Source: Aplysia californica
Taxonomy: Eukaryota; Mollusca; Gastropoda; Aplysiida; Aplysiidae
DNA length: 64,000 nt
Reading direction: 5' to 3'
Assembly (NCBI RefSeq): GCF_000002075.1
Contig: NW_004797524.1
Span: 696,501-760,500 of the forward strand
The notes below the pieces were generated by a model. That model was not told the origin of the DNA. It worked only from the letters and a program-made list of their open reading frames with translations, and searched no databases. Position numbers and translations under genes: made by a program. This document shows positions 1-61,758 of this stretch, piece by piece (within the stretch, counting starts at the first letter, position 1; each line of letters starts with the position of its first letter).

Positions 1-150
1 TCTCACTCTCTCCCTCCCTCTCTCTCACCCCCTCTCTCCCTCCCTCCCTCCCCCTCTCTCTCTCTCTCTCTCTGTCTCTCTCTGTCTCGCTTTCGGACTC
101 GGTCTCACTCTCTCGCTCTCGCTCTCGCTCTCGCTCTCGCTCTTGCTCGT
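1..150. repeat. CT-rich simple repeat
   Basis: Runs of CT, CCCT and CGCT dinucleotides. An open frame here is only low-complexity translation. Confidence 0.95.
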
Positions 151-160
151 TGGCGCGCGC

Positions 161-198
161 GCGTGTGTGTGTGTATGTGTGTGTGTGTGTGTGTGTGT
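161..198. repeat. (GT)n microsatellite
   Basis: Near-pure GT run with one interruption. Confidence 0.95.
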
Positions 199-946
199 TC
201 TTCTGTGGTCTCCTTTCTTCTGTCATGGGATTGTTCTCAAGTGTTTGTTTTTATTCCTGTTCCATTATCTTTTTATGGCTCTCGTCTGCTTGCTTTCCAT
301 GACTTTAAAGTTTTGTGTGTACATAATTCAGCTCTTGTTGGACATACCAGTATACGATGGGATTTGTCATTGTTGTTCTGGGATTTTGTTGGGTTAAGTC
401 AGGTTCGCATTCACTTGGAGAGTGACACTTTGTTAGGTTATACTGCTTTTCTTTTCTCTCTACTGCTTCTTTCATACGTTTTTCCCATTTGCTCGACTAC
501 TATATGGCCATAATTATGTCCACTTAAATAGATTCAACACAGATGCGTGAAGTATTATATTAATAGATGCATGTCTGATAACATGATACGTTAGTTCTAT
601 GCGTGCTATTGTTTTACATATAAATGGTACTCCGCGCAACAAAACACCATGCGACCTAGGAACACATTACATAATATTATTGCACTTTTGTTTTTAATCC
701 CTGTGAAGCCTGTATGTTTGGAAGCCTGTAGTCCCCTCGTGTGGGTGTGTTGACCTGACAGTGAACCCCTCAGACTTGGCCCAAGCCCAGGTGAACGTAC
801 GTGCTGTAACTTGGCCCGGGTCCATTTGAGTGACCTAGTTTTCGTGTTGCCCTCGCCCTGTTACGGGGTTATCACGCGTTCAGTTAAAAGTGGCTGTAGA
901 TGTGATATGAAAAATAATACATGATGCAATCCTGAGAACGAATTTA
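199..946. other. Intergenic stretch, nothing recognised
   Basis: No coding signature, RNA gene or known repeat is visible. A G/C-richer part at 720-900 has weak similarity to 1940-2060 and may be an old repeat. Confidence 0.5.
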
Positions 947-1095
947 GTGGGTGGTTAGTGGGTGCTTTGGTGTGGTTTACTCAGTTCTTATCATACTTTT
1001 ATATTTTTTTCTTCTTGTTTCTCTATTGTAACACCTTATCTTCGGCATCTGTATGTGCTGCAAGTGAAGTAAAACTCTGACTTACCAATAACAAA
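947..1095 (+). mobile_element. SINE family A copy
   Basis: Head GTGGGTGGTTAGTGGGTGC and the end of the A consensus (TGTAACACC, TTCGGCA, TGCAAGTG, TAAAACTC). Diverged. Confidence 0.75.
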
Positions 1096-1128
1096 AATAC
1101 GTTTGTGCGATCTTCAAAATCCAACAAG

Positions 1129-1649
1129 GGGGCTCTCGTGGCCTAGAGGTAAGGTGTTGGCCTCTCATTCAAAGGTCCCGAGTTCGATTCCGGGTAGCGA
1201 CCAAAACATTTTCTTCTCTAAAATTGTCTCCTTTCACCTCCTTTCCTGATCTCTAGCAATGTTCTGTTGTCTGCTTTCATTTCCACTTTCTGCCCCCACC
1301 CCCTCACCTCCTTTGCCACCTCCTCTAGGCTCCTGACTCTTTCTGCAGCCTTTCTACTGCTACTCCTTGGCTCCTCCTAACTGCTGTCTTTCTGCCACAC
1401 CCCTGATCTTCTGGTAGGAAAGATCTACACCTAGCCTTCTCGGACAAGGGCGAAAAATCTCGGAGGGCCCGTGTGCAAGTTGCGCACGTTAAAGATCCCT
1501 TGGTGGTCTAAAATCGATAAGAGTAGGCTTCGGCCGCCACCCGGGCAAAATTCAAAATTTCCTACCAACGAAAAAGTATTAGGTGTGTCCCGCGCGCTCA
1601 TATGACCTTATGCAGTTGCGAGCGCCGTAAAACCCTATACTAAACAAAC
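1129..1649 (+). mobile_element. SINE family E copy, complete, with 13-bp TSD
   Basis: 521-bp element with a tRNA-like head: A-box-like TGGCCTAGAGGTAAGG and B-box-like GGTCCCGAGTTCGATTCC, which are RNA polymerase III promoter motifs. A pyrimidine-rich body follows, then the tail GCGCTCATATGACC...GAGCGCCGTAAAACC. Flanked by AAAATCCAACAAG at 1116-1128 and 1650-1662, an exact target duplication. The tail is shared with the LINE copies in this window. Confidence 0.92.
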
Positions 1650-1755
1650 AAAATCCAACAAGAAAAAGTCACCCGATAGTTAAATGTACTTTTGACACGC
1701 TGTTTCCGAATGGATATTTTTATGATAAGAGTTTTCAATAAGTTGAAACATGATT

Positions 1756-1912
1756 GTGGGCGGTTGACGGGTGCTCTGGTGAGGTTTGCTTGTTCTTTCC
1801 TATCAAACATCTATCGTCTTTGTCTCTTCTTTCTTTTTTGTGTTTGTTACTCTCTTGTAACACCTAATGTTCGACACTTATATGACTTTATTGTGTTGTA
1901 AAACTAAAGTGA
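1756..1912 (+). mobile_element. SINE family A copy
   Basis: GTGGGCGGTTGACGGGTGC head, CAAACATCTATCGTC core and TGTAACACCTAAT, with the 3' hairpin region and TAAAACTAAA end. Confidence 0.85.
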
Positions 1913-2107
1913 TACATTTTTTTTAAAATCGTCGGCGGGCCGTACGCTTTGCAAACCGTGCGACCAGCCGGACTCAACAAAAACCAGACAGGCCAGTCAA
2001 GGGGGCATCGCACTGTCAGCTAAAACTGGCTGTCTGTCTTCTTTGTGATAAAATACTGAGAATGCGATACCCCCTTTACGCAAAATTACATTTAGTCATT
2101 CAAGCGG

Positions 2108-2240
2108 ATAATTGGAGGGCACTAGTGGTAGGCCTTTCTACTGCTTCTTTGTTTCTCCTGTCTGTCTGCCTTACTTTTTCCCATGCCCCAGATGTGCGTT
2201 ATTGTATCGATGTGCTTTTCTTTACTCAAACGGATGTGGA
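2108..2240 (+). mobile_element. SINE family B copy
   Basis: TTGGAGGGCACTAGTGGTAGG head and the tail TATCGATGTGCTTTTCTTTAC, both typical of family B. Confidence 0.8.
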
Positions 2241-2548
2241 TCGTTGGCGGGTTCACTTTTTAAAAAATAAAATATTTGTTTTTAGCTCCGTTCCTTTTTC
2301 TCTTTTTCCCCTTTTTTTTGCATTCTAGACTATGGTAATATTTTTAATTGTCTGCACGTATATGACCTACTTGTGTAGCAAGTGCCAAAAAAACCAAACC
2401 AGTCCTTTGGGACAATCATTGGCTTTTGAAGAAGGTGAGCGCAGGAGGGGGGGGGGTGGAGGGCGATAATGCCAGTTTTATATTTCATGTTTTCTTGTTT
2501 GTTTTTGTTTTGTTGGGTTTTTTTTTTTTAATTGCAGTTACCATACCA

Positions 2549-2659
2549 CCACCATCACAACCACCACCGTCACCACCGTCTTCGTCACTATCGTCACCGT
2601 CACCATCACCATCATCATCATCAATCACCACCATCATCATCATCATCATCATCATCATA
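2549..2659. repeat. (CAC/ATC)n trinucleotide repeat
   Basis: Imperfect CAC, CAT and ATC triplets, ending in a purer ATC run. Confidence 0.95.
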
Positions 2660-2888
2660 TTAGAAAGGCATGTTACGGCGGCGGCTGTGAGTTCAAAACA
2701 TTACGGGTTTTTCGGTTTTTTTATTGACCATTTGACCTGGGCAAAGAGTATTGATCTTATTGGGTTGACGGTCAAAACCCTCTCTATGTTCTAATCTTAA
2801 TTATGTCGATGTAGGTATAGGAAAACGTGCGTAATCGTGATTTTTAAAAAACCACAGAATAAGCGTTACCAAAAGGTTTAATGTCCCA

Positions 2889-3020
2889 TTCATCAAACAT
2901 CTATCATCTTTATCTCCCCTCCTTTTTTGTGTTTGTTATTCCCTTGTAACACCTGTAATCTTCGCCACTTATATGACCTTATTGTGTTGCAAGTGCCGTA
3001 CAACTCTTACTAAAACTACA
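2889..3020 (+). mobile_element. SINE family A, 5'-truncated
   Basis: Begins inside the CATCAAACATCTATCATC core and runs through to CTCTTACTAAAACTA. Confidence 0.85.
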
Positions 3021-3069
3021 AACTTTGCGGTTTGCTTCTGCGTCCACCCTTAATCTGATCATCGTACAA

Positions 3070-3243
3070 GTGGGTGTTTGGAGGGTGCTCTTGTGTAATT
3101 TGTTCCTTCTTTCTTATCGAACATCTATCGTCCTTATATCTCCTCCTTCTTTTTGGTATATGTTACTCTCTTGTAATAGATCTATTTTTCGGCACTTATA
3201 TGACTTTATTGTGATACAAGTGCCGTAAAACTCTTACGAAAAA
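3070..3243 (+). mobile_element. SINE family A copy
   Basis: Full length from TGGGTGTTTGGAGGGTGC to TAAAACTCTTACGAAAA. Confidence 0.85.
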
Positions 3244-3559
3244 AAATATCTCTCCTCCTTCTAGCTTTGGGTAGTTGACGAGCTTTTTCTTAAAAGTGTG
3301 TTCGCCATGAAAAATAAAATGGTAGGCTTAGTTTCCAGACCAGTTGGAAGCGAGAGATCTCATTTTTTGTCCAATTTTTATCTCACGAAATCCCCTTGAG
3401 AGAAATATTATGCTAAAGTTTAAGTATTTAGGTCTCAGTTTTGATAGATTGCGTGTTTCATCCGATTTTATCCTATAAATTTTCTCTGAGTTGTCCCGCG
3501 ATCTATTCGAAATCGCTATATCCGGCCCGCGAGATAATCGGAATCGCTTGGACATGCTT
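3244..3559. other. Intergenic stretch, nothing recognised
   Basis: No homology is recognised. A reverse-strand frame of 91 codons covers it but shows no domain and runs into the neighbouring SINE. Confidence 0.4.
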
Positions 3560-3775
3560 GTGGTGAGTAGGTGCTCTGGTGTGGTCTTCTCCTTCTTTCC
3601 CATTAAGCATCATTCGCCCTCCTATCTCCTTCTTTTCTTTGTATGTTACTCTCGAGTAACACCTCTAATCATCAGCACAAACCGAGTCGATAGTGCCGTG
3701 AAACACGTACTCAATCAATCATCAGCACTTTATGGTCTGTGTTGCAAGTACCATAAAACTTTTACTCAAACTAAA
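3560..3775 (+). mobile_element. SINE family A copy interrupted by a 38-bp insertion
   Basis: A family A copy split at its CTAATCATCAGCAC segment by the mini-insertion at 3679-3716, then resuming and ending GTACCATAAAACTTTTAC. Confidence 0.85.
3679..3716 (+). mobile_element. 38-bp D-tail mini-insertion with 12-bp TSD
   Basis: Consists of GAGTCGATAGTGCCGTGAAAC plus a CTCAATC tail, the very 3' end of the LINE type seen at 55141-55585. Flanked by AATCATCAGCAC at 3667-3678 and 3717-3728. The target duplication overlaps the AATC tail, so the exact join is ambiguous by a few bases. Confidence 0.85.
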
Positions 3776-4078
3776 TTTGAATTATTTTTTTAGGGTGGGG
3801 GGAGGAGGGGGACGCTTGCTCCGCGTCCTTCTTCATAAAGCGATGTAATATGTAGAACAATTTGCTCTTGACCTACTTAATCTTTAAAAAGTGGTTGATA
3901 AACATTGACTCTGTTGCGTCCTTCGCCTCTTCTCGTGTGTTGGTTGCTTTGAGTTCTTTGACTTGTTGTTTTTGGGGGGTTTTTTGGCCTCATTATCCGG
4001 TTTGTGAATATAATCTGATACTCGTCAACTCGTCACAGGCCGCCGAAAGTAGGTCTTCCATTTTCCCTCTTGTCTAAG

Positions 4079-4109
<31 letters not shown>

Positions 4110-4110
4110 G
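4079..4110. repeat. (TTG)n microsatellite
   Basis: About ten TTG units. Confidence 0.95.
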
Positions 4111-4139
4111 CTTTTTTGCGCGACACTCTTTTTTTGGTA

Positions 4140-4335
4140 TCATACTTGACTACGGAGTGGATGGCCCCGGGTTCAAATCCCAAACTGAACGTTCTGGAAC
4201 AAGGGTCGTTTTGTGTTGATTTTGAGGCTCTCAATCAATTTTGGCTCTGTCCTATCGATGACGGACGTTAATTCGGAGGTGCCACCTTTTAACCTGAAAG
4301 TGTTGTTAGGGGCTTTAAACCCATTTACACACACT
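4140..4335 (+). mobile_element. SINE family F copy, degraded
   Basis: Has a B-box-like GGGTTCAAATCCC and the body GACGGACGTTAATTCGGAGG, then AGTGTTGTTAGGGGCTTTAAACCC, matching the intact F copy at 7711-7920. Confidence 0.65.
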
Positions 4336-4771
4336 TAATTTCACTTTCTTCCGTTACACTTAATGGCCGTTATCGAGTAGACGAGTAGAACTAGCTCACC
4401 TGACGCCGGTTGCCCTTGTGGTTATAATATGCCTTCATCCAGTGCCAGATCTGCGGCAGACATCGACGATCATGGTTCTCCATTCATTCCTTTGCTCAGG
4501 TGCTCTTAAAAAGCTACGTTTTCTTGATCTTTCCCCGTTACCCATTTGTTTAGGTTCCCTAGGTAGGATGTCCTTGCCTCGTTTGCCTTCAATTTTACTA
4601 GTGAGAGGTAGATGTTCAAGACCTTTATGTCTATTCAGGGGCCCCAAATACTGCTTACTGGTTGTTTTAAACACTGAGCGTCCCACGTGGGCTTCATCAT
4701 GTACTATTTAGATTTCTTTTCCATTTTTGTTCTTGGGAGATTACAGCAGTGGTTTGCCATTGCCTATATTA

Positions 4772-4940
4772 ATTGGGTGGTTGGCGGGTGCTCTGGTGTG
4801 GTTTGCTCCTTCTTTCCTATCAAACATCTATCGTCCTTATCTCCCCTTTTATGTTTGTTACTCTCTTGTGACACCTCTAATCTTCTGGCGCTCATATGAC
4901 CTTATGCTGTTGCGAGCGCCGTGAAACCTCTACTAAAACA
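4772..4940 (+). mobile_element. SINE family A copy with GCGCTC stem
   Basis: Typical A head and core, but its 3' stem is GGCGCTC/GAGCGCC (4888-4894, 4914-4920), as in families C and E, rather than GCACTT/AAGTGC. Confidence 0.88.
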
Positions 4941-4984
4941 AAAGCCTATATTATAGTCATATTATATTTCAGTATTGTCTATTA

Positions 4985-5065
4985 TGGACAGTAAACTTGG
5001 CGGTCCCGCCTCTTAAACTTAATAGTGTTGATAGCGGTGTTAAACCAATACCATTTCACCATTTA
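4985..5065 (+). mobile_element. SINE family F, 3' fragment
   Basis: GGCGGTCCCGCCTCTTAAACTT then AGTGTTGATAGCGGTGTTAAAC, the F tail. Confidence 0.6.
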
Positions 5066-5190
5066 CCATTGCAATGCCATCTACAAGCTTAGCTCAGTTA
5101 TATTGAAGATGGACAACAACAGTAGAGGCCATGTCTCTGAAATGATATAGCAGTGTGTGTATATGTATGTTCAACCTTTCAGCTGTGCGA

Positions 5191-5454
5191 TTTGTAGGTC
5201 CTTTTGGAAGACGTCATTTGTAGGTCCCACTTTTCTTTCCCTCTACTGCGGGTGGTTGGAGGACGCCACTGGTAGGTCCTACTTTACGTTCCCTCTACTG
5301 CGGGTGGTTGGAGGACGCCACTGGTAGGTCCTACTTTACGTTCCCTCTACTGCGGGTGGTTGGAGGGCGCCACTGGTAGGTCCTACTTTACGTTCCCTCT
5401 ACTGCGGGTGGTTGGAGGGCGCCACTGGTAGGTCCTACTTTACGTTCCCTCTGT
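5191..5454 (+). repeat. 52-bp tandem array of the SINE B head
   Basis: Four near-identical 52-bp units start at 5243, 5295, 5347 and 5399, preceded by a diverged unit at about 5191. Each is the family B head (GGGTGGTTGGAGGACGCCAC and TGGTAGGTCCTACTTTACG). Only single-base differences separate units. The B tail follows at 5455-5490, so a single SINE was expanded internally. Confidence 0.93.
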
Positions 5455-5580
5455 CTTACTGTTTATCGATGTGCTTCTTTTTACTCAAACGAATGTCCCT
5501 GTATTGTTTCTGCCTGTTTGTTTTACTATTTCCCTGCTCTAACGGCCATTATTGAGTCAATTATTATTTCCTTTACTCAA
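5455..5580 (+). mobile_element. SINE family B tails
   Basis: Two B-type 3' ends in a row (ATCGATGTGCTTCTTTTTACTC and, further on, CCTTTACTCAAAG). Confidence 0.7.
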
Positions 5581-5949
5581 AGTCAACCCATCCCATACCA
5601 AAGGTGCAGGTGGAAAAGACAAATTGTTTGAGATTAATTCACTCATATTATTATTCCATAATTCGTTTCAGATTTCAAGACCACTCTTCACTGCTGCCAT
5701 ACAGACAGGCGACTCGAAACTACCTACGGTTGCCTATGTCATTTCTCTTTCTTGATCAACACTATCTGCCCCAGCTCTGTGTCCTAAATCTGAAATTGTG
5801 GATGTGGCGAATACGTCTTCTCAAGTTCCAGTTGGGCTGTATTTCTACTTCGGCTAAAGCAGCCGGTATTCGGATTTTGTAGTAGATCTAAACCAATTTG
5901 GCAGTGACAGCTTCTTCGATTAATTTTCCTAGCTGCCAAAACCAGCCTT

Positions 5950-6580
5950 GTTACAACTCCTCACGTCGGATGTCTACATGTGTGTTATCGCCCCTGGGGA
6001 CGTAACCAGTCTGCATCTGTATGGTGGTGTCACTGGCGAACCTTCTTTCGACGGAACTATTATTCACAATCATTTAATCTAAAATCTTCGGAAAGACGAA
6101 CTTCTTGTCGGCAATTTTCTGGTGATTCGATACCGGTATTCGCAGTTTTTTTATACCATGGCCTCGTGAGTCTTGGTTATGAAGTGATTTTCGTTCTAAC
6201 CGAGAAGATGTGTGTTCGTTGTCACTGAATGTCACACAACACCAAAAAATCGGAAACATAGAATACTGTTCGTATCGAGAACAAAATTACGACGTTCGAA
6301 AGAGACGGCAAGTTGGTCGTTCGAGGATAGCCTTCGAGGAAAAGTTCGTCGTTTAAAAGTGTGCCTGGTGTCATTTCGAGTCTGGGCTTCGAACACTTCC
6401 CTTCAGTCGACGCACAAAGTTGTGACGCAGCGTCAAGAGTCGATCACCCCATCGCTTGTCCAAGCCTCGGTGATAAGGGATTTTGCATGAGTGTTAAGAA
6501 GTGATATTCACGTACGCTGGGCTTCCATTTTAGGATACGAAACAATTTGTGTGATTTGTTTTTCAGTGGACTATCCCAGA
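5950..6580 (+). promoter_or_regulatory. Candidate promoter / 5' UTR region of the ABCC5-like gene
   Basis: This stretch before the start codon is free of the SINE families that crowd both sides and is locally rich in CpG, with roughly twenty CpG in 6241-6440. A possible acceptor (TTTTTCAG) ends at 6566, so the start-codon exon may begin at 6567 with an upstream non-coding exon; a GTGAGT donor-like site near 6165 could end one. No TATA box or initiator is convincing. Inference only. Confidence 0.35.
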
Positions 6581-58981
<52,401 letters not shown>

Positions 58982-60330
58982 TTGCTGAGAAAATTGTCTT
59001 GGACTTTGAAACGACTGCTGTGTGTTAGTTGTGCATGAATGAGTGTAAGAGCTTGGACCATGTAGCTTGATGAACATATTCTAAAGGATAAATCTCTAAT
59101 TTCTCTGCATTTCTTGGCATGAATGAGTGTTTGTATTTATGAATGCATGGGCACATGTGCAGTGAACATGTTTTTGTGAATACGTCGGTGAGTGCAAATG
59201 CTGGATTTTTTAAGGATGAATAACTGACTGTGAGCAAATGCTTTTGTTGTGTGTTGAGTATACATTCATGAATGTTGGCATGTGTGTGTGTGCGCATAAG
59301 TTTTTGTAAGGTGTACATGATATTTATGACCATGTGCATATCTGTATTATGTAGATCTTTTTTATACATCTGTGACATGGAGGCTATTTGTGTGTACAGT
59401 TGTCAGGTTTTTGTAATTTTTATTTGTTGTCATTGAAAACAATATCCAGATAAGAATAGTGTGTCAATCACTGAACATTACCGGTATCTTCTTAGTTTTG
59501 TTAGCATTTGTTGTAAGCTCAGTAAAATATTTTCAAGGACTGACTTGTATTGTTTGTCCTGTCGTGACAAGGGAATGTAAGACGCATTGATGCATTTCAA
59601 AGTCCTGGTGACGAAAATCATGTTGAAGACAGGAAGATCAAATTATTGATAAACTTTCTTAATTTGCAGAGTTACACAAGTGACACAAGTGAGATGCCAT
59701 TCCTATCATATTCTTTGCTTGCTGGAAATATAAACTTGGAAGAGTTTGAAGTAGCTGAGTGAAAGTTGTATGTTGTTATTTATCCAATGGAAGATGCGTA
59801 CACTTTATTCATAGGGTTTTGGGGGCTTTTTTTTTTCTATAGAGAGAAATCCGGTGAATCATCATCAACTAGTGTTTTACTTAAATGTCTTTTACTGTGT
59901 TTTTTAGATAAGTGTTGATTGGATCAGTATTATAGCAGATGGAAAAATATTGAACACACTGATGGTCTAAGCATTATGTAACTACTGCATTTCTCTGATA
60001 TATGAAGTAAGCATTTTTTTTCTACACAAGCTTCACAGCTTTTCCATGAAGCTCACTTATTTCTTCAGCTTTCTAAATTGTAAGAATGTTTTTAAAAAAT
60101 AATAAGGAAACTTTAGGGGGGTTGTATCTGACTCAGAGGGAAAGAGGGAAGATAGCTTCTATGAAGTAAACAAGTTTTTTTTCCCCTTGAAGCACTGTTT
60201 AAGCTGACTCATGATAAAGGCATTAACCTATGTTTTAGTTTATAGATATAGCATAATGTGATCTTTAAGCAGATCTAGAATACCATGCTATATGATTAAT
60301 AAACAAGATCTCATTTTTCATTACGTGTTT
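58982..60330 (+). other. ABCC5: Probable 3' UTR
   Basis: AT-rich, without frames or the SINE families that fill the introns. The first 400 bases hold degenerate TGAATG/GTGTG repeats. The end is guessed from the AATAAA at 60298-60303 followed by a T/G-rich stretch. Confidence 0.5.
60298..60303 (+). terminator. Candidate poly(A) signal AATAAA
   Basis: Canonical hexamer with a TG/T-rich stretch (GTGTTTATTGTTG) starting about 23 nt after it. Other AATAAA hexamers at 60892-60897 and 61497-61502 could serve as alternative sites. Confidence 0.5.
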
Positions 60331-61547
60331 ATTGTTGAACCTCATTTCATCTTCATGTACTTAGATTATGTATATCTTTACCACATGCTGATGGCAGCAA
60401 TGTAGCAAAGTGAAGCAGTCATATGTCATGTTTGATCAACACCTTTACAAGTGAAACAGTACTACCGGTAAGCGGCTCTGATTGTACTATATAATATAAA
60501 TATTGCACATAGTTTTATCCATTTTTAATTAAATGAAAGAAGCGTATGTACCCCAAGTTCCAACAAGCAGTTTTAATTTACTTTTCTGTTTGTTGTATGC
60601 ATTATTTATATTTTTCATGCATAATACATAATGCTAAGAATAATTACTGTCATATTGATAGCTGACCTCTTAAAAAGTATCTTCAACTGTCATTAAAATT
60701 CCATAATCATTGGCATTTACAGTCCCATGCATGAAATATTCTTGTTCAGCTCATGAATGTGACTAAATTGGTATGTATGTTCTATCATGCTCATCTCATT
60801 GATTTTTAATGTTATATTATTATATACAAGAAAACTATGCATGCAAGTGAAAGCTCTGCAAGACATTCCGTTTGTGAAAACATTTCAAACCAATAAAATC
60901 TTTACTGGTAGGCCCTATAGATAAACTTCAGAAATGTATTTACAATTTGTTTCATTCACAAAACTTGCTCATGACTTTAACAGTATTTTAAGAGGTTAGA
61001 TGGATGCACTGAATGGGACAAAATTAGACTTTCCAAACTTTTAGTTAAGCCTGCCTGTCTGTCTGTTGCCCTATTTTGATTTCGTTGAAATATAACAAAG
61101 TAAAAATCTTGACCTAAAATCTCCCAGATTTTATGCATGTATTTTTAGCAGTCAAAAACATCTGTTCATGATACTGAAATATGCTTATCACATCACTTCA
61201 GTACTGGTATATTATTCTTTCAAAACTCTTACATTTTTTGTTGTTGCTTTTTTTACCATACAACTGAAGTGATAGATAGACCTTTATTTCTTTTTATGCA
61301 TAAACCAGGATTTGAACTGAGTAAACATTATTTTTTTGTTCACATATATGCTTTTCATATTGAATGTTGTTGACCTTTGCATTTATTTCTATGCAGTTGT
61401 TTACTCACTTCACACACTCAGTATGCACGAGCTGTTTATGCAAGAAGCTTCTATAGTAGTATGCATCATTTTAGTGTAGTCTAATCCTTTAGTCGGAATA
61501 AATCTTAAAGAAAAGTTATCAAATAAAAATTCAGGAACTCAGAAGAC
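60331..61547. other. Downstream intergenic DNA, nothing recognised
   Basis: AT-rich, no frames or SINE copies. It holds two further AATAAA hexamers that might be used by long transcripts. Confidence 0.5.
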
Positions 61548-61758
61548 CAACATTTGTGGTACCACAGTTAAGCACTTCACCATCCCACATAAGAGACCTG
61601 AGTTCAATTCCCAAATGATGAAAATTTTTGTCAAGTATCTCCATCTTTCTGCTGTTATGTTCTATCCCCCTCAGCCCAGGCTGGCCCTGACTGGCAAAGT
61701 GGAACCCACCTCCTAAAAGATCTAAATTGTGCTGATGGGGGTGTAAAACACTTAACAT
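61548..61758 (+). mobile_element. SINE family G copy, near complete
   Basis: TTTGTGGTACCACAGTTAAGC, GAGTTCAATTCCCAAATGATG, CAGCCCAGGCTGGCCCTGAC and the tail. Stem CACCTCC (61707-61713) pairs with GGGGGTG (61737-61743), one pair being G-T. GTAAAACACTTAAC follows. Confidence 0.88.
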
